NCBI GenBank assembly: GCA_029782365.1
Contig: JAKOUW010000096.1
Span: forward strand, 486,467-550,466
Length of the DNA: 64,000 nt
Source: Chloroflexota bacterium
Lineage (GTDB): Bacteria > Chloroflexota > Anaerolineae > Anaerolineales > UBA4823
Reading direction: 5' to 3'
In this document: positions 17,892-27,683 of the stretch, in pieces
How positions within the stretch are numbered: position 1 is the stretch's first letter
How the letters are laid out: each line of letters begins with the position of its first letter
Notes under the pieces: generated by a model
The model's input: only the letters and a program-made list of their open reading frames with translations
Told to the model about the DNA's origin: nothing
Database searches by the model: none
Made by a program: the position numbers and the translations under genes

Positions 17892-20800
17892 ATGCAGAAG
17901 CGGTCTGGCGCGATTTTTCGCATTCTTTTCCCGATTTTGATGATAGTGATTGGCTGTGCCGCCTGGTACGACTGGCGCTCTCCCGATTCTCTGCTTCACA
18001 CATATTCGTGCCAGGGTCGTCTGCTCAACGCCCGCCAGCTCGCCGCTTTTCTTGGCACGGATGCGGCCGGCCTGCAAGCGGTTGCCGCCCGTGAAGGGTT
18101 GGATTACGACCAGCTTTGCCAGGTCGAACCAGAAGAACTCAAAGGGATGATTGGCGAGCGGCTCGCCGGCGGCCTGCCTGCTGATGCAGTGGGTGCCGAA
18201 GAAAACAAACTGCCTGGTTTCGACAGGCCAGATGCGGCGGTGGAGTTTTTGCTGTCAATCCAGCGCAATGAATTCGGTCAGATTCCCCAGGGCGCCTGGT
18301 TAAAAGCGTTCCAACAGACTCAGCTCATGCGCCAGGCAGAAACAGCCCGCCAGCAGACCCTGGCGCGCCAGTCGGCTGGCCCAAGGCTCAGCGCGCCAGC
18401 TTCAACCAACGCCGCAGGTCTGGCCAATTTCCGCTGGAAATGGCTCGGTCCCGCCAACATCGGCGGTCGCGTGCGCGCCATTCTGCCGATCGATGCCAAT
18501 ACGCTGATCATTGGCTCTGTATCTGGCGGCTTGTGGAAAACCAACAACGCCGGCGCCTCGTGGTATCCCCTGGAAGATTTCATGGCTAACCTGGCGATCG
18601 CTTCGCTGGTCAAAGATCCCACCAATTCGAATGTGATTTATGCGGCCACCGGCGAAGGATTCTACAACATCGATGCAGTGCGCGGCGCCGGCATTTTCAA
18701 ATCCACCGACCAGGGCGTCACCTGGGCACAGCTCCCCTTCACGAACAGCGCCAGCTTCAACTACGTTAACCGCTTGGCGATTGCTTCCGATGCCTCGTAC
18801 ATCCTGGCAGCCACCGGCAGCGGGCTGTGGCGCAGTGCAGACGGCGGAAATTCCTGGACCCAGGTCAGCACCACGCGCGCCCTGGATGTGCGCATCAATC
18901 CTGCAGATAACACCCGAGTCGTCGCCTCGGAGGCCACTTCAACTGTTTCCGGAGGTCGGGCCTTGTACTCCACCAATTCCGGCCAGTCCTGGATCGCCTC
19001 GAACGGCATCGGGGCCAACGCCGCACGCATCGAGCTGGCTTACGCGGCCAGCAGCCCCAACATCGTGTACGCCTCGGTTGACCAGCACCCACCGTCATCC
19101 GCCCAATTCTCAGAGTTGTTCCTTTCCAACGATGGTGGTCAGAGCTATGCCAGTGTCATCAATACTGTTAACTACCTGGGTGGTCAGGGCTGGTACGACA
19201 ATGCGTTGTGGGTTGACCCCACCAATCCCAACTTGTTAATCATCGGCGGGGTGCGCATCTACAAATCCAACAACGGCGGCGCAAACCTGTCTGTCATCAC
19301 CGGCACATCCCTGCATGTCGATCACCACGCCATCGTCTCTGCCGCCGGTTACGACGGCCTCAGCAACAAAACAGTGTATTTTGGCAACGACGGTGGGGTG
19401 TACAAAACCACCGATATCGTGAATGTTGGGCCAGCCGCACCCTTTATCGATCTCAACAACGGCCTTGGCATCACCCAATTTTACGGCGCCTCGGGCAGCG
19501 CCACCAGTGGTAAATTGATCGGCGGCACCCAAGATAACGGCACCGAGCTGTTCACCAACAGCCTTTCCTGGTCGTACACCTACGGCGGCGACGGCGGCCC
19601 GGCGGCTGCCGATCCGACCAATGTCAATTATCTGTATGGAGAAATGCAGTTTGGGGCTGCATTTCGCTCCAGTAACGGCGGCCTCTCGGCGGAGGTCATT
19701 TATGGGTACGATCCAGGCACTGCGGCCTGGAAACCCGCTCCCTACCGCATCGATGATGTCATGAACAGCACAATCAACTTCATTCCGCCATTGATTCTGG
19801 ATCCCAATAACGCCCAGCGTCTGCTCGTGGGCGGAGCTTCTCTGTGGCGCACCAGCGATGCGCGCACGGCCAACACCTCCACCACCGGCCCGGCCTGGTA
19901 TGCTATCAAAGCTTCCACCGGTTCCAATATCAGCGCCGTGGCCGTTGCACCGGGTGATGAAAACCTGGTCTTGGTTGGGCATAACAATGGCGCGGTTTTT
20001 TTGAGCACCAACGGCGCGGCCGGCGCGCCTGCCTGGGTCCAGGTTGGCGCAGGCTCCCTGCCAGCCCGGGCAGTGACCAGCCTGGCTGTTGATCCCAACG
20101 ACCATCGTGTCTTTTACGCCACTTTTGGCGGATTCAGCGCAGGCAACCTGTGGAAATCCACCGACGGGGGCGGCACATGGGCAAACAGCTCGACAGGGCT
20201 GCCAGCCGCCCCTCTGCGCAGCGTGGTGATCAACCCGTCCAACTCGCAGTGGGTGTACACCGCCGGCGAAGTGGGCGTTTTTGCCAGTGAGGATGGCGGC
20301 CGCACCTGGTCCACGCCTCAAGACGGACCGGCCAACGTGGCCGTTTACCAGCTCTTCTGGCTGAACAACACTTCCCTGGTGGCGGTCACCCACGGCCGCG
20401 GCCTGTACCGCGCCGACTTAAACGGCCCAGATGTACACTGCGGCGCCAACAGCCCGCTGTATTGGTGCTCTGAAAAATCCGGCGCTGACACATCAACCCG
20501 CAGTGGGCCGACTGCCTTCAGCAGTGTGTACAATCCCAACGGCCTCCAATTAAATCCGGCGCTAAGCACATTCTCTCAGGCCAGCTATTCGTTTTACCTG
20601 CCTGCGGACATCACCGGGTTGAGTTGGTTGAATATCTCATTTTTCGGGCAGGACAACGCCAGCGGCCCTGGCCCAAACCTGTGCGCCTACAATTTTTTGG
20701 CAGGCCAATACGACTGCGCCCTGCAGGCCAAAACCGAAAACAGCTACACCGTCAGCCTGCCGTCCACACCCGGCCTGTATTTCGACGCCGTCACGCACGA

Positions 20801-21749
20801 AGTGCGCCTGGCTCTGCAGGACAGCCCTGCTGACAGCACACACATTAAGTACATCATGCTCGAAGCCTTTGTCTCTCAGCGCTACACACCTTCACCCACG
20901 CTTTCTCCCACGGCCACGCCCCTGCCGGTCGTCACCATGGCCGGAGTCCAGACCATCGACACCAATTTCAACCTTAAAACCACCTTCCTGCCCGGCGATC
21001 CAATTTATTACCTGTTCACGGTCGACAATTCCACAGGTTCAGCGCAATCTGTGCTGGTCAACCTCATCGCTGGCGGCCCGTGTGGGGCAATCTTTAATGC
21101 CAACTTCAGTTTTTCTGTTCCGGCCGGGCAGTCTTCCTGGTACGGCAGTTCATCCATCCCGGCGAATGCATGCGGTGGACTGTACACCTACACAGGAACG
21201 GTGACGTTCGGCGGATCAACCAGCAGCGCATCGACCACCTTCACAGTCTTGGCTGTCACACCCACACCCAGCGCCACGCCTCTGCCCAGCGCCACTCCGC
21301 TGCCGCCGACCCCCACTCGCACCCAACCGCCCGTGCTCGCCACCAACAGCGCCAAGCCAACTCTGACGGCGACTGCCACAGCCACCAGCACTGCTACCAG
21401 CACCGCTACGCAAACTTCAACCGCCACCGCCACCAAAACAGCTACGAGCACAGCTACGCAAACAGCGACTGCAACTTCAACCAGCACAGCCACTGCTGCG
21501 CCAACATCAACTGCCACGAACACGGCCACCTCGACCAGCACTGCTACCAGCACTGCCACTTTAATCCCGACCGCCACACCTACGCCTACCTCTACCCCAT
21601 CCAACACCGCCACGCCGACTCACACCGCAACCAGCACGCCTACACCTCTGCCCGGTGCGCCGACCCTCACCGCCACGCCAACTTCTACGGGCAGTGGATT
21701 GCATTACTGGGTTTACCTCCCTCTCTTGTTGATCGGCTCGAAGCCCTGA
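17892..21749 (+). CDS. Large secreted sortilin/BNR-repeat propeller protein with Thr-rich stalk
   Basis: 1285 residues with an N-terminal hydrophobic segment (FRILFPILMIVIGCAAWY) and an AGGGAGGG ribosome binding site just before the ATG. About residues 190-840 carry many BNR/Asp-box repeats of the Vps10/sortilin type, such as SADGGNSWTQV, STNSGQSWI, SNDGGQSYASV and STDGGGTWANS. A jelly-roll-like region and a CARDB-like domain (about 1010-1110) follow. Next come about 140 residues made nearly only of Thr, Ala, Ser and Pro, and the C-terminus HYWVYLPLLLIGSKP. The Thr-rich stretch is probably a glycosylated stalk. Sortilin-like propellers in bacteria bind proteins or sugars; no catalytic site is evident. 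Confidence 0.8.
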   Translation: MQKRSGAIFRILFPILMIVIGCAAWYDWRSPDSLLHTYSCQGRLLNARQLAAFLGTDAAGLQAVAAREGLDYDQLCQVEPEELKGMIGERLAGGLPADAVGAEENKLPGFDRPDAAVEFLLSIQRNEFGQIPQGAWLKAFQQTQLMRQAETARQQTLARQSAGPRLSAPASTNAAGLANFRWKWLGPANIGGRVRAILPIDANTLIIGSVSGGLWKTNNAGASWYPLEDFMANLAIASLVKDPTNSNVIYAATGEGFYNIDAVRGAGIFKSTDQGVTWAQLPFTNSASFNYVNRLAIASDASYILAATGSGLWRSADGGNSWTQVSTTRALDVRINPADNTRVVASEATSTVSGGRALYSTNSGQSWIASNGIGANAARIELAYAASSPNIVYASVDQHPPSSAQFSELFLSNDGGQSYASVINTVNYLGGQGWYDNALWVDPTNPNLLIIGGVRIYKSNNGGANLSVITGTSLHVDHHAIVSAAGYDGLSNKTVYFGNDGGVYKTTDIVNVGPAAPFIDLNNGLGITQFYGASGSATSGKLIGGTQDNGTELFTNSLSWSYTYGGDGGPAAADPTNVNYLYGEMQFGAAFRSSNGGLSAEVIYGYDPGTAAWKPAPYRIDDVMNSTINFIPPLILDPNNAQRLLVGGASLWRTSDARTANTSTTGPAWYAIKASTGSNISAVAVAPGDENLVLVGHNNGAVFLSTNGAAGAPAWVQVGAGSLPARAVTSLAVDPNDHRVFYATFGGFSAGNLWKSTDGGGTWANSSTGLPAAPLRSVVINPSNSQWVYTAGEVGVFASEDGGRTWSTPQDGPANVAVYQLFWLNNTSLVAVTHGRGLYRADLNGPDVHCGANSPLYWCSEKSGADTSTRSGPTAFSSVYNPNGLQLNPALSTFSQASYSFYLPADITGLSWLNISFFGQDNASGPGPNLCAYNFLAGQYDCALQAKTENSYTVSLPSTPGLYFDAVTHEVRLALQDSPADSTHIKYIMLEAFVSQRYTPSPTLSPTATPLPVVTMAGVQTIDTNFNLKTTFLPGDPIYYLFTVDNSTGSAQSVLVNLIAGGPCGAIFNANFSFSVPAGQSSWYGSSSIPANACGGLYTYTGTVTFGGSTSSASTTFTVLAVTPTPSATPLPSATPLPPTPTRTQPPVLATNSAKPTLTATATATSTATSTATQTSTATATKTATSTATQTATATSTSTATAAPTSTATNTATSTSTATSTATLIPTATPTPTSTPSNTATPTHTATSTPTPLPGAPTLTATPTSTGSGLHYWVYLPLLLIGSKP
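21350..21640 (+). repeat. Low-complexity Thr/Ala/Ser codon repeats
   Basis: Imperfect runs of ACn, GCn and AGC codons (for example acagccaccagcactgctac) encode the Thr-rich stalk of the BNR-repeat protein. The unit is imperfect, so it is a low-complexity tract and not a clean microsatellite, but it could change length by slippage. Confidence 0.7.
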
Positions 21750-21754
21750 AAGGG

Positions 21755-23110
21755 TCAGGAAACGGCTGGCTCTGCGTCGTGGTCTGGCAAGATGGTCTCA
21801 GCGTTGCGCACGTAGGGATTAAAATAGCCCGCCAGGCCCACCAATCCGGCGGCTGCGCCGCACAGAACGATCAACAGCGCCATCCCAGAGCCGGCTTCCG
21901 CTCCGACCAGCCAGCGAAACGAGCTCGGCAAGAAACCGACCCCGGCAGACATGGCCGGTTCTAACCAGCGGTCGGCAAGCAAGCCGGCTACCAGCGGCGC
22001 GATGGGCTGGGTAAACCAGGCAATTAACCGCCGCGCTGAGAACACACGCCCCTGCAGATCCTGCGGCACCTTGGCCTGCCAGATCGACTGGCTGGAGGTG
22101 TTGACCAGAGGGCCGACGAGCGATTGCAGTGCAAAAAAAGTTATCCAAAACACCAGCCCCGCGCTTGCGCCAAACAGGGCCATGAACACGCCGGTCACCA
22201 TCCAACCAGCTAAAATTCCGTGCACCCTGCGTTTAAAGCCGCCCCAAATGCTCATCACGATTCCCCCGGCCACCGCCCCGATCGCCCCGGCCGACTGCAC
22301 TGCACCGAAGATGGCGCTGTTGTCGTTTGTGCGCAGCAAAATCATCGGCGCCACCACGGTCATTGCCATACCGGCAAACAGGTTAGCGAAGAAAAACGTC
22401 ATTTGCAAGCCCAGCAAACTGGGGCGCTGAAAAATATAACGAAATCCAAAGGTAGCTTGTTTGAGCATCCCACCCTGGCTGCCCTCTGCTCCGGCTGAAC
22501 TGCGCACCGGCTGCGGCACCACAACCACCATCAGCGCAGCCAGGGCGAAGAAGAAGGTCAGCACATCGATCAGCAAAATGCCATCCAGCTTAATCAGCGG
22601 CAGCAGAGCTCCCGCCAGCAGGGGTGAGATCACCCCCGGCCCGGCTTCCATCAATGTCATCAGGCCGTTGGCGCGCCCGTACTGCTCTTTGTTCACCATG
22701 GTGCTGATGGCCGCCGAATATGCCGGCCATTGAAACGTGTTACCCAGGCCGTACACCACGCTGGCCACATACAGATGCCAGTACTGCAGAACGCCAAAAT
22801 ATTGCAGCAGCAAGATCCCAAAGGTTGCCGTCACAGCGCCCAAATCGCTCACCGCCATCATCAGCTTGCGGTTGTAGCGGTCCACCATCACGCCTGCCAC
22901 CGGTGACAACAGCAAAAATGGGAGAATGTAGGCAACTTGCATCAGGCCCATAGCTGTGGCAGAGCGGGTCTGCTGGAACATAAAGATCGTCAGCGCAAAA
23001 CCGCTCATCCCTGAGGCCAGCACGGAAACAATCTGGCCAATCCAGATGAACAAAAAACCGGTCATACCGGTCGGGCGGCGGGCAGGTTCAGAATTCTGCA
23101 ATGTGGACAT
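21755..23110 (-). CDS. MFS transporter of the macrolide-efflux/EntS-like type (MFS_3)
   Basis: 451 residues with about 12 transmembrane helices. The N-terminal half has GFLFIWIGQIVSVLASGMSG and the MFS loop 2-3 signature as PVAGVMVDRYNRKLMM. The pattern matches the MefA/EntS-like MFS_3 family, proton-driven exporters of drugs or siderophores. A GGTGAAT ribosome binding site precedes the ATG at 23110. The gene converges on the BNR-repeat gene with only 5 bp between stops. The substrate cannot be told. Confidence 0.88.
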   Translation of the reverse strand: MSTLQNSEPARRPTGMTGFLFIWIGQIVSVLASGMSGFALTIFMFQQTRSATAMGLMQVAYILPFLLLSPVAGVMVDRYNRKLMMAVSDLGAVTATFGILLLQYFGVLQYWHLYVASVVYGLGNTFQWPAYSAAISTMVNKEQYGRANGLMTLMEAGPGVISPLLAGALLPLIKLDGILLIDVLTFFFALAALMVVVVPQPVRSSAGAEGSQGGMLKQATFGFRYIFQRPSLLGLQMTFFFANLFAGMAMTVVAPMILLRTNDNSAIFGAVQSAGAIGAVAGGIVMSIWGGFKRRVHGILAGWMVTGVFMALFGASAGLVFWITFFALQSLVGPLVNTSSQSIWQAKVPQDLQGRVFSARRLIAWFTQPIAPLVAGLLADRWLEPAMSAGVGFLPSSFRWLVGAEAGSGMALLIVLCGAAAGLVGLAGYFNPYVRNAETILPDHDAEPAVS

Positions 23111-23331
23111 ATGAATTCACCTTGTAATCGAAAAGATGAATTATTTTACCATCTTCAGCAAACAGCATTTCCCAGCTAGCCCTTGATCTTGGGCTTCAAT
23201 CAATTGCTGGATCATCCGTGGCATTGCAATTCAGGGCGGCCCAAGAAGTCCACTGTGGGATAACCCTGCGCCAGGGGTGGCGGTCTCCACCGGTGAGCCT
23301 TCGTTTTCACAAGGCAAACCGGCTGATGTGG

Positions 23332-25638
23332 TTATTTTTTGACGTAGGGCAGGGTGACACGGTAATATTTCGCCGCTTCGACAGCCCCGATGTCGCACAC
23401 CGCCGACCCGTCGTTGTTGCCATCCACCGGGCGCGCCGCACCGCGTTGATCCACCGCCGGGCATCCGGCATTCGTCCCGCCGTCAATCAGCGGACTGCCC
23501 GCCAGCGGCAGAAACGTCAGCGTGGAGCCCCCATTTCCAGCCAGCGAGCCAAGCTGTGGACTGCGGTTGATTTTATCGCCACCTGCGCTGAACCCGCAGG
23601 TGTTGGCGCTTTCCAGGTTGAAGCCCAGCGAAGTCACAGCGTGATCGCAGTTGTTCGGAAGCCCCGCCGCCAACAATGTGTTCTTGAGGGTGATGACCGG
23701 ATTCGCCGCGCCGCCTGCGTAAATGTTCCCACCCGCGCCGCCTGCCTGGTTGCCAACCAATGATATATTTATTAATGACAATGCGCCGGTGCCTGCCCCT
23801 GGGGTCCAGTAGATCCCGCCGCCGTCCGTGGCCGCATGGTTGCCGGCAAATGTGGTGTTTATCAGGCTGAGCTTGCCCGCTCCCCCCATTTCTAACCCAC
23901 CGCCCACACTGCTGGAGGTGTTATTGAAGAAGGTTGTCCCATTGACCGTGGCATTGCTGGCGTCGTTGGCCACACCGCCTCCGTACATCCCAGCCTGGTT
24001 GCCAGAAAAACTGCTGTTTGTCAGGGTTAAATTTCCGCCATACGTGTTGATCCCGCCGCCGCGCCACAGGCTCGTGTTGTTGGTGAAACTGCTGTTGGTT
24101 ACATCCACAAAACCGCCCATGTCAATCGCCCCACCGTTGGCGTTCGCTTTGTTCCCGCTGAAACTGCTGCCGTTGATGGTCAAGTTAGCGTAGTTTCCGA
24201 TCGCGCCGCCGTGGCTTGACGAGGTGTTGTTATTGAAAATGCTGGAAGCGATATCAGCCGTCCCCCAATTGCAAAGCGCTCCACCCTGGTAATTGGAATG
24301 GTTATTGATCAGACGCACCCCGTTTAGCGTCAGGCCGCCCCCTGAATTCACCAAAACCGCGCCTCCGCAGGAATTTGTGTTATTCGACCCGCTGAGGGTG
24401 ATGCTCTGCAGGGTGAGGTGTGCACCTGCCTGCACAGAAAATTGAGAGCCTGCCACCGCCCCATTGAAAACGATCCGGTTGTTTCCGTTAATGACCACGT
24501 TCGACGTGATGGTCTTCGGGCTGGTCAAAGTGATCGTTATGGGCAGCATCCCGCAGTTAAATTGAATTTCCTTTGCGGTCGACAGGGCGCTCCCCAGGGC
24601 TGTTTCACTGCAATCTGAGGCCAGGCCATTGCCCACCACCACCCTGCCGTCAGGAAGGGTGTGAAAACTTTGATCATTGCCATAGATCGGGGAACCCACG
24701 TTTGGCACAAAACGCAAGCGCCAATGGTAAGTGGTATCCGGTTGAAACACATACGGCAGCCAATCATCCCAGGCTTTCCATGAGCCCGCGCCTGAAATGG
24801 ACAGGCTGTCCGATAAAATACCGTACGCTGGCGTGGTGCCCAGGTCGAAATATGCCGTGCCTGCCCCGGTGGCATATAAATAAGCCACAGAATATGCCGA
24901 AGAGGAGGTGATCTGTGTCGTCGAAACCGATGGGTAGAACACATTCGACTGGTTAGAAAACACGTACACTCCTGTTTGCGCATACAGCCAGGGACTGCTG
25001 TTCCCATCCAGCATCCAGACATTGGCGCGCAGGGCGCTGTTGGTTAAAGCGCTGCTGGAACGCACCGGGAAACGCACTTCCAGAATATGTCCCTGGGGGA
25101 TCGGCCAGGTATAAGCATTGACGGCATCGACCGAAAGGTACGCTGAAGCTCCGGGGTTATACGAGGAATTGTGGACAGTTTGGGGGCAGTCAGAAGCGAT
25201 CAGCGGGGCGTTATCATACAGGCAAATAATCTTATTGATGCCGTCAACTGCAAACGTCGTGAAGGTGGGCAGTTGGAGTTCAAAATAGGCGCGCATGCCG
25301 CTGCAGGCGTTGCCTAATCCGGCAATCACAACCCGGATGTAATACACAGAATTTGGCGATGGTATGCCGTTGGCTGGATCGGCGTAATAGCCAACAAACG
25401 TCCCTGCGCCATATTCCTGGTAAGGACTGCCCTGGATGATACTGACGCAGTTCGTGATCGTCGAATATTGGATCAGGCTGTCATAATACCCGGCGGGCGG
25501 CACGTCACTGGGGGAGGCAGGAGCCTTAACCTGGATCGTGGGCAGAGACTCGCTGAAGGACGCTGCCTGGGCGTTCGCAGGCAGGATGAAAACAATGATC
25601 AAGCCCCAAAGAATAAAATTCTTGACTCGGGATATCAT
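23332..25638 (-). CDS. Secreted parallel beta-helix protein (choice-of-anchor Q type)
   Basis: 768 residues from the ATG at 25638, which has GAGG at ideal spacing; a GTG two codons earlier lies within that binding site. A signal peptide (ILWGLIIVFILPANAQAA) is followed by about 330 residues of beta-sandwich character. A right-handed beta-helix of Pmp/adhesin-like repeats follows, such as NSSFSGNQAGMYGGGV, SSFTNNTSLWRGGGI and TTFAGNHAATDGGGIY. The end has the choice-of-anchor Q features GSPLIDGGTN, VDQRGAARPVDG and CDIGAVE, then KYYRVTLPYVKK. Proteins of this type are surface adhesins or polysaccharide-active; no catalytic residues can be assigned. Confidence 0.82.
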   Translation of the reverse strand: MISRVKNFILWGLIIVFILPANAQAASFSESLPTIQVKAPASPSDVPPAGYYDSLIQYSTITNCVSIIQGSPYQEYGAGTFVGYYADPANGIPSPNSVYYIRVVIAGLGNACSGMRAYFELQLPTFTTFAVDGINKIICLYDNAPLIASDCPQTVHNSSYNPGASAYLSVDAVNAYTWPIPQGHILEVRFPVRSSSALTNSALRANVWMLDGNSSPWLYAQTGVYVFSNQSNVFYPSVSTTQITSSSAYSVAYLYATGAGTAYFDLGTTPAYGILSDSLSISGAGSWKAWDDWLPYVFQPDTTYHWRLRFVPNVGSPIYGNDQSFHTLPDGRVVVGNGLASDCSETALGSALSTAKEIQFNCGMLPITITLTSPKTITSNVVINGNNRIVFNGAVAGSQFSVQAGAHLTLQSITLSGSNNTNSCGGAVLVNSGGGLTLNGVRLINNHSNYQGGALCNWGTADIASSIFNNNTSSSHGGAIGNYANLTINGSSFSGNKANANGGAIDMGGFVDVTNSSFTNNTSLWRGGGINTYGGNLTLTNSSFSGNQAGMYGGGVANDASNATVNGTTFFNNTSSSVGGGLEMGGAGKLSLINTTFAGNHAATDGGGIYWTPGAGTGALSLINISLVGNQAGGAGGNIYAGGAANPVITLKNTLLAAGLPNNCDHAVTSLGFNLESANTCGFSAGGDKINRSPQLGSLAGNGGSTLTFLPLAGSPLIDGGTNAGCPAVDQRGAARPVDGNNDGSAVCDIGAVEAAKYYRVTLPYVKK

Positions 25639-25860
25639 GCACACCTCGTTAAGTCAGATCATAATCTGGCAGGGAGCAATCTGGTTTAATTCTAAGCCTT
25701 CTGCAGCACCAATCCACCCAGCTCACCAGGAAATTGAATGGCTTGATTATACCCTTTTTCGATCAACTCTGTAAACATTCAGAAATGGCAGAGACAGCAG
25801 GGCTTCAAGACTTTGTTTAAGCCCTGGCCTGTGGGCGAGCCCTAATCTCAGGGTCTCATC

Positions 25861-25898
25861 CCAATTATTCGCCAATTGTTTCATAGTATAATCACCCA
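25861..25898 (+). promoter_or_regulatory. Leaderless pstS promoter with an 11-bp-spaced direct repeat
   Basis: TATAAT at 25887-25892 lies six bases before the pstS ATG, so the transcript should start at or next to the A of ATG. Upstream, CCAATT occurs at 25861 and again at 25872, an 11-bp period as in PhoB/PhoP operators. The hexamer itself differs from known Pho boxes, so operator function is inferred from spacing and position only. Confidence 0.5.
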
Positions 25899-26768
25899 AT
25901 GAAGCGTTTGTGCCTGGTTGTACTAATCATTTTCATGCTGACCGCCTGCGCTCCTTCAGATTCTGGCGAATCTGTAACCGCCCCCTCCGTCTCGATACAA
26001 AACAAGGGTTCCGATACCATCGTCAACCTGGCGCTGGCCTGGGCTGAACGCTACCAGGCAAGCCACAACGAGGTGAGCATCTCGGTCACCGGCGGCGGCA
26101 GCGGCACCGGCATCGCCGCTCTGATCAACGGCACGGTGGATATCGCCAACGCCTCACGCAAGATCAAGCAGGAAGAGATCGATAAAGCCGTGGCCAACAA
26201 GCACCAACCGGTCGAGTTTGTGGTTGCCAGGGACGCCATCGCCGTGATCGTCAATCCCGCGAACCCAGTCAACCAGCTTACCATCCAACAAATCTCGGAT
26301 ATTTACTCCGGGAAGATCAGCAACTGGAAACAGGTGGGTGGACAGGATCGTCCGATTGTCCGTCTTTCGCGCGAGACCAATTCAGGTACGCATGTCTATT
26401 TCCTGGAGACGGTTTTGCGCCAGGGGAAAAGTGGTGATAAAACGCTCTTTTCACAGGACACCTTACTGCTGCCCTCTTCCGAGGGCATCATCTCTGAAGT
26501 GCAGTTAAACGAAAATGCCATCGGTTATGACGGCCTCGGATATGTTACCCCCGAGGTGAAAGTGCTGGCCATCGCGGCCACAGCCGGCAAACCCTATTAC
26601 AGCCCCTCTGCAGCCTCGGTCAACGCTGGCCAGTATCCCATTGCCCGCGACCTGTACATGTACACCAATGGTCAACCGGCCGGCGCAGTGAAAGCGTATA
26701 TGGATTGGATCTTATCCAAAGAAGCGCAGACTATCGTCACCACCCTGGGTTTTGTGCCTGTGAAGTGA
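25899..26768 (+). CDS. pstS: Phosphate ABC transporter substrate-binding lipoprotein PstS
   Basis: 289 residues. The signal peptide ends in lipobox LTAC (Cys17). The mature protein is a PBP-like domain with phosphate-site motifs: NKGSDTIVNLA, VTGGGSGTGIAAL, IANASRKIKQEE and RETNSGTHVYF. It captures phosphate outside the membrane and delivers it to PstCA. It is the first gene of pstSCAB; gaps to the next genes are about 10 bp, so this is one operon. Confidence 0.95.
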   Translation: MKRLCLVVLIIFMLTACAPSDSGESVTAPSVSIQNKGSDTIVNLALAWAERYQASHNEVSISVTGGGSGTGIAALINGTVDIANASRKIKQEEIDKAVANKHQPVEFVVARDAIAVIVNPANPVNQLTIQQISDIYSGKISNWKQVGGQDRPIVRLSRETNSGTHVYFLETVLRQGKSGDKTLFSQDTLLLPSSEGIISEVQLNENAIGYDGLGYVTPEVKVLAIAATAGKPYYSPSAASVNAGQYPIARDLYMYTNGQPAGAVKAYMDWILSKEAQTIVTTLGFVPVK

Positions 26769-26778
26769 GCAAATCCTG

Positions 26779-27675
26779 ATGGAACAAAACATTTCTCCTA
26801 CCGAATACTTTGTCACCCGGCTGGTGCGCCTGAGCGGCTTTTCGGCGGTTGTTTTTGTTGCCATGATTTTCATTTTTTTGCTCACAGAAGGCCTGCCAGC
26901 TATGGGCGAGGTGCCGCTTTTCACATTGTCCAGCACGCGCTGGTATCCTATTGAAAGCTATTTCGGCATTTTACCGCTGTTAGGCGGTTCGCTGATTGTG
27001 ACGCTGGGTGCGGCTCTGGTAGCTGTGCCGACTGGCATTGGCACGGCCGTGTTTATTGCCGAAATCGCCCCGCGCTGGCTGCGAGAAATTCTCAAGCCGC
27101 TGGTTGAACTGCTCGGCGGCCTTCCTTCTGTTGTGCTTGGCTTCCTGGGCATCCTGGTTGTCTCTCCGTTCTTGCACCGTTATGCCAACCTGCCCACCGG
27201 GCTGACGGCCTTCACCGGTTCACTGCTATTGGGCGCCATTGCCATCCCGACAATTGTTTCCGTCGCCGAAGACGCCCTGGATGCCGTGCCGCGCAGTTAC
27301 CGTGACGCCGCCGTGGCCTTGGGCGCCACCGAATGGCAGACAATTTGGCGGGTTACCCTGCCGGCCGCCCGCTCAGGGGTTTTGACAGCCGTCATGCTTG
27401 GCATCGGACGCGCCATCGGCGAGACCATGGCGGTGATGATGGTCACAGGCAACGCGCCGGTGATGCCCACCAGCCTGGGCGCTCTGTTTTCGCCAGTACG
27501 CACCATGACTGCCACCATCGCCGCCGAGATGGGCGAGGTTGCCAACGGATCCACCCACTATCATGTGCTTTTCTTCATCGGCATCATCCTTTTCTTGATT
27601 TCCCTGGCCATTAACGTGGCGGCTTCGGCTGTTGTCTTTCGCCAGCGCAAGCGCGCCGAACGCATTCTTTCATAA
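26779..27675 (+). CDS. pstC: Phosphate ABC transporter permease PstC
   Basis: 298 residues with six transmembrane helices in the PstC arrangement. The coupling-helix (EAA) region reads AVALGATEWQTIWRVTLPAARSG, and the helix before it contains GGLPSVVLGFLG. GRAIGETMAVMMVTGN is the usual C-terminal PstC signature. It forms the channel together with PstA. Confidence 0.95.
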   Translation: MEQNISPTEYFVTRLVRLSGFSAVVFVAMIFIFLLTEGLPAMGEVPLFTLSSTRWYPIESYFGILPLLGGSLIVTLGAALVAVPTGIGTAVFIAEIAPRWLREILKPLVELLGGLPSVVLGFLGILVVSPFLHRYANLPTGLTAFTGSLLLGAIAIPTIVSVAEDALDAVPRSYRDAAVALGATEWQTIWRVTLPAARSGVLTAVMLGIGRAIGETMAVMMVTGNAPVMPTSLGALFSPVRTMTATIAAEMGEVANGSTHYHVLFFIGIILFLISLAINVAASAVVFRQRKRAERILS

Positions 27676-27683
27676 GGGTACCT

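Noticed and set aside
19236..20393. 385-codon ORF antisense to the BNR-repeat gene
   Set aside because: Long antisense frames are common in G+C-rich repeat genes; no ribosome binding site or recognisable motif, and the + strand frame has clear Asp-box repeats.
21170..21964. His/Gln-rich and Val-rich ORFs over the Thr-rich stalk on both strands
   Set aside because: These are frame-shifted or antisense readings of ACn/GCn codon repeats, not genes.
23332..25638. Possible tandem-repeat or CRISPR-like array in the beta-helix gene
   Set aside because: The repeats are degenerate, codon-phased and encode the SSFSGN-type beta-helix repeats; no conserved direct repeat with unique spacers exists here or elsewhere in the window.
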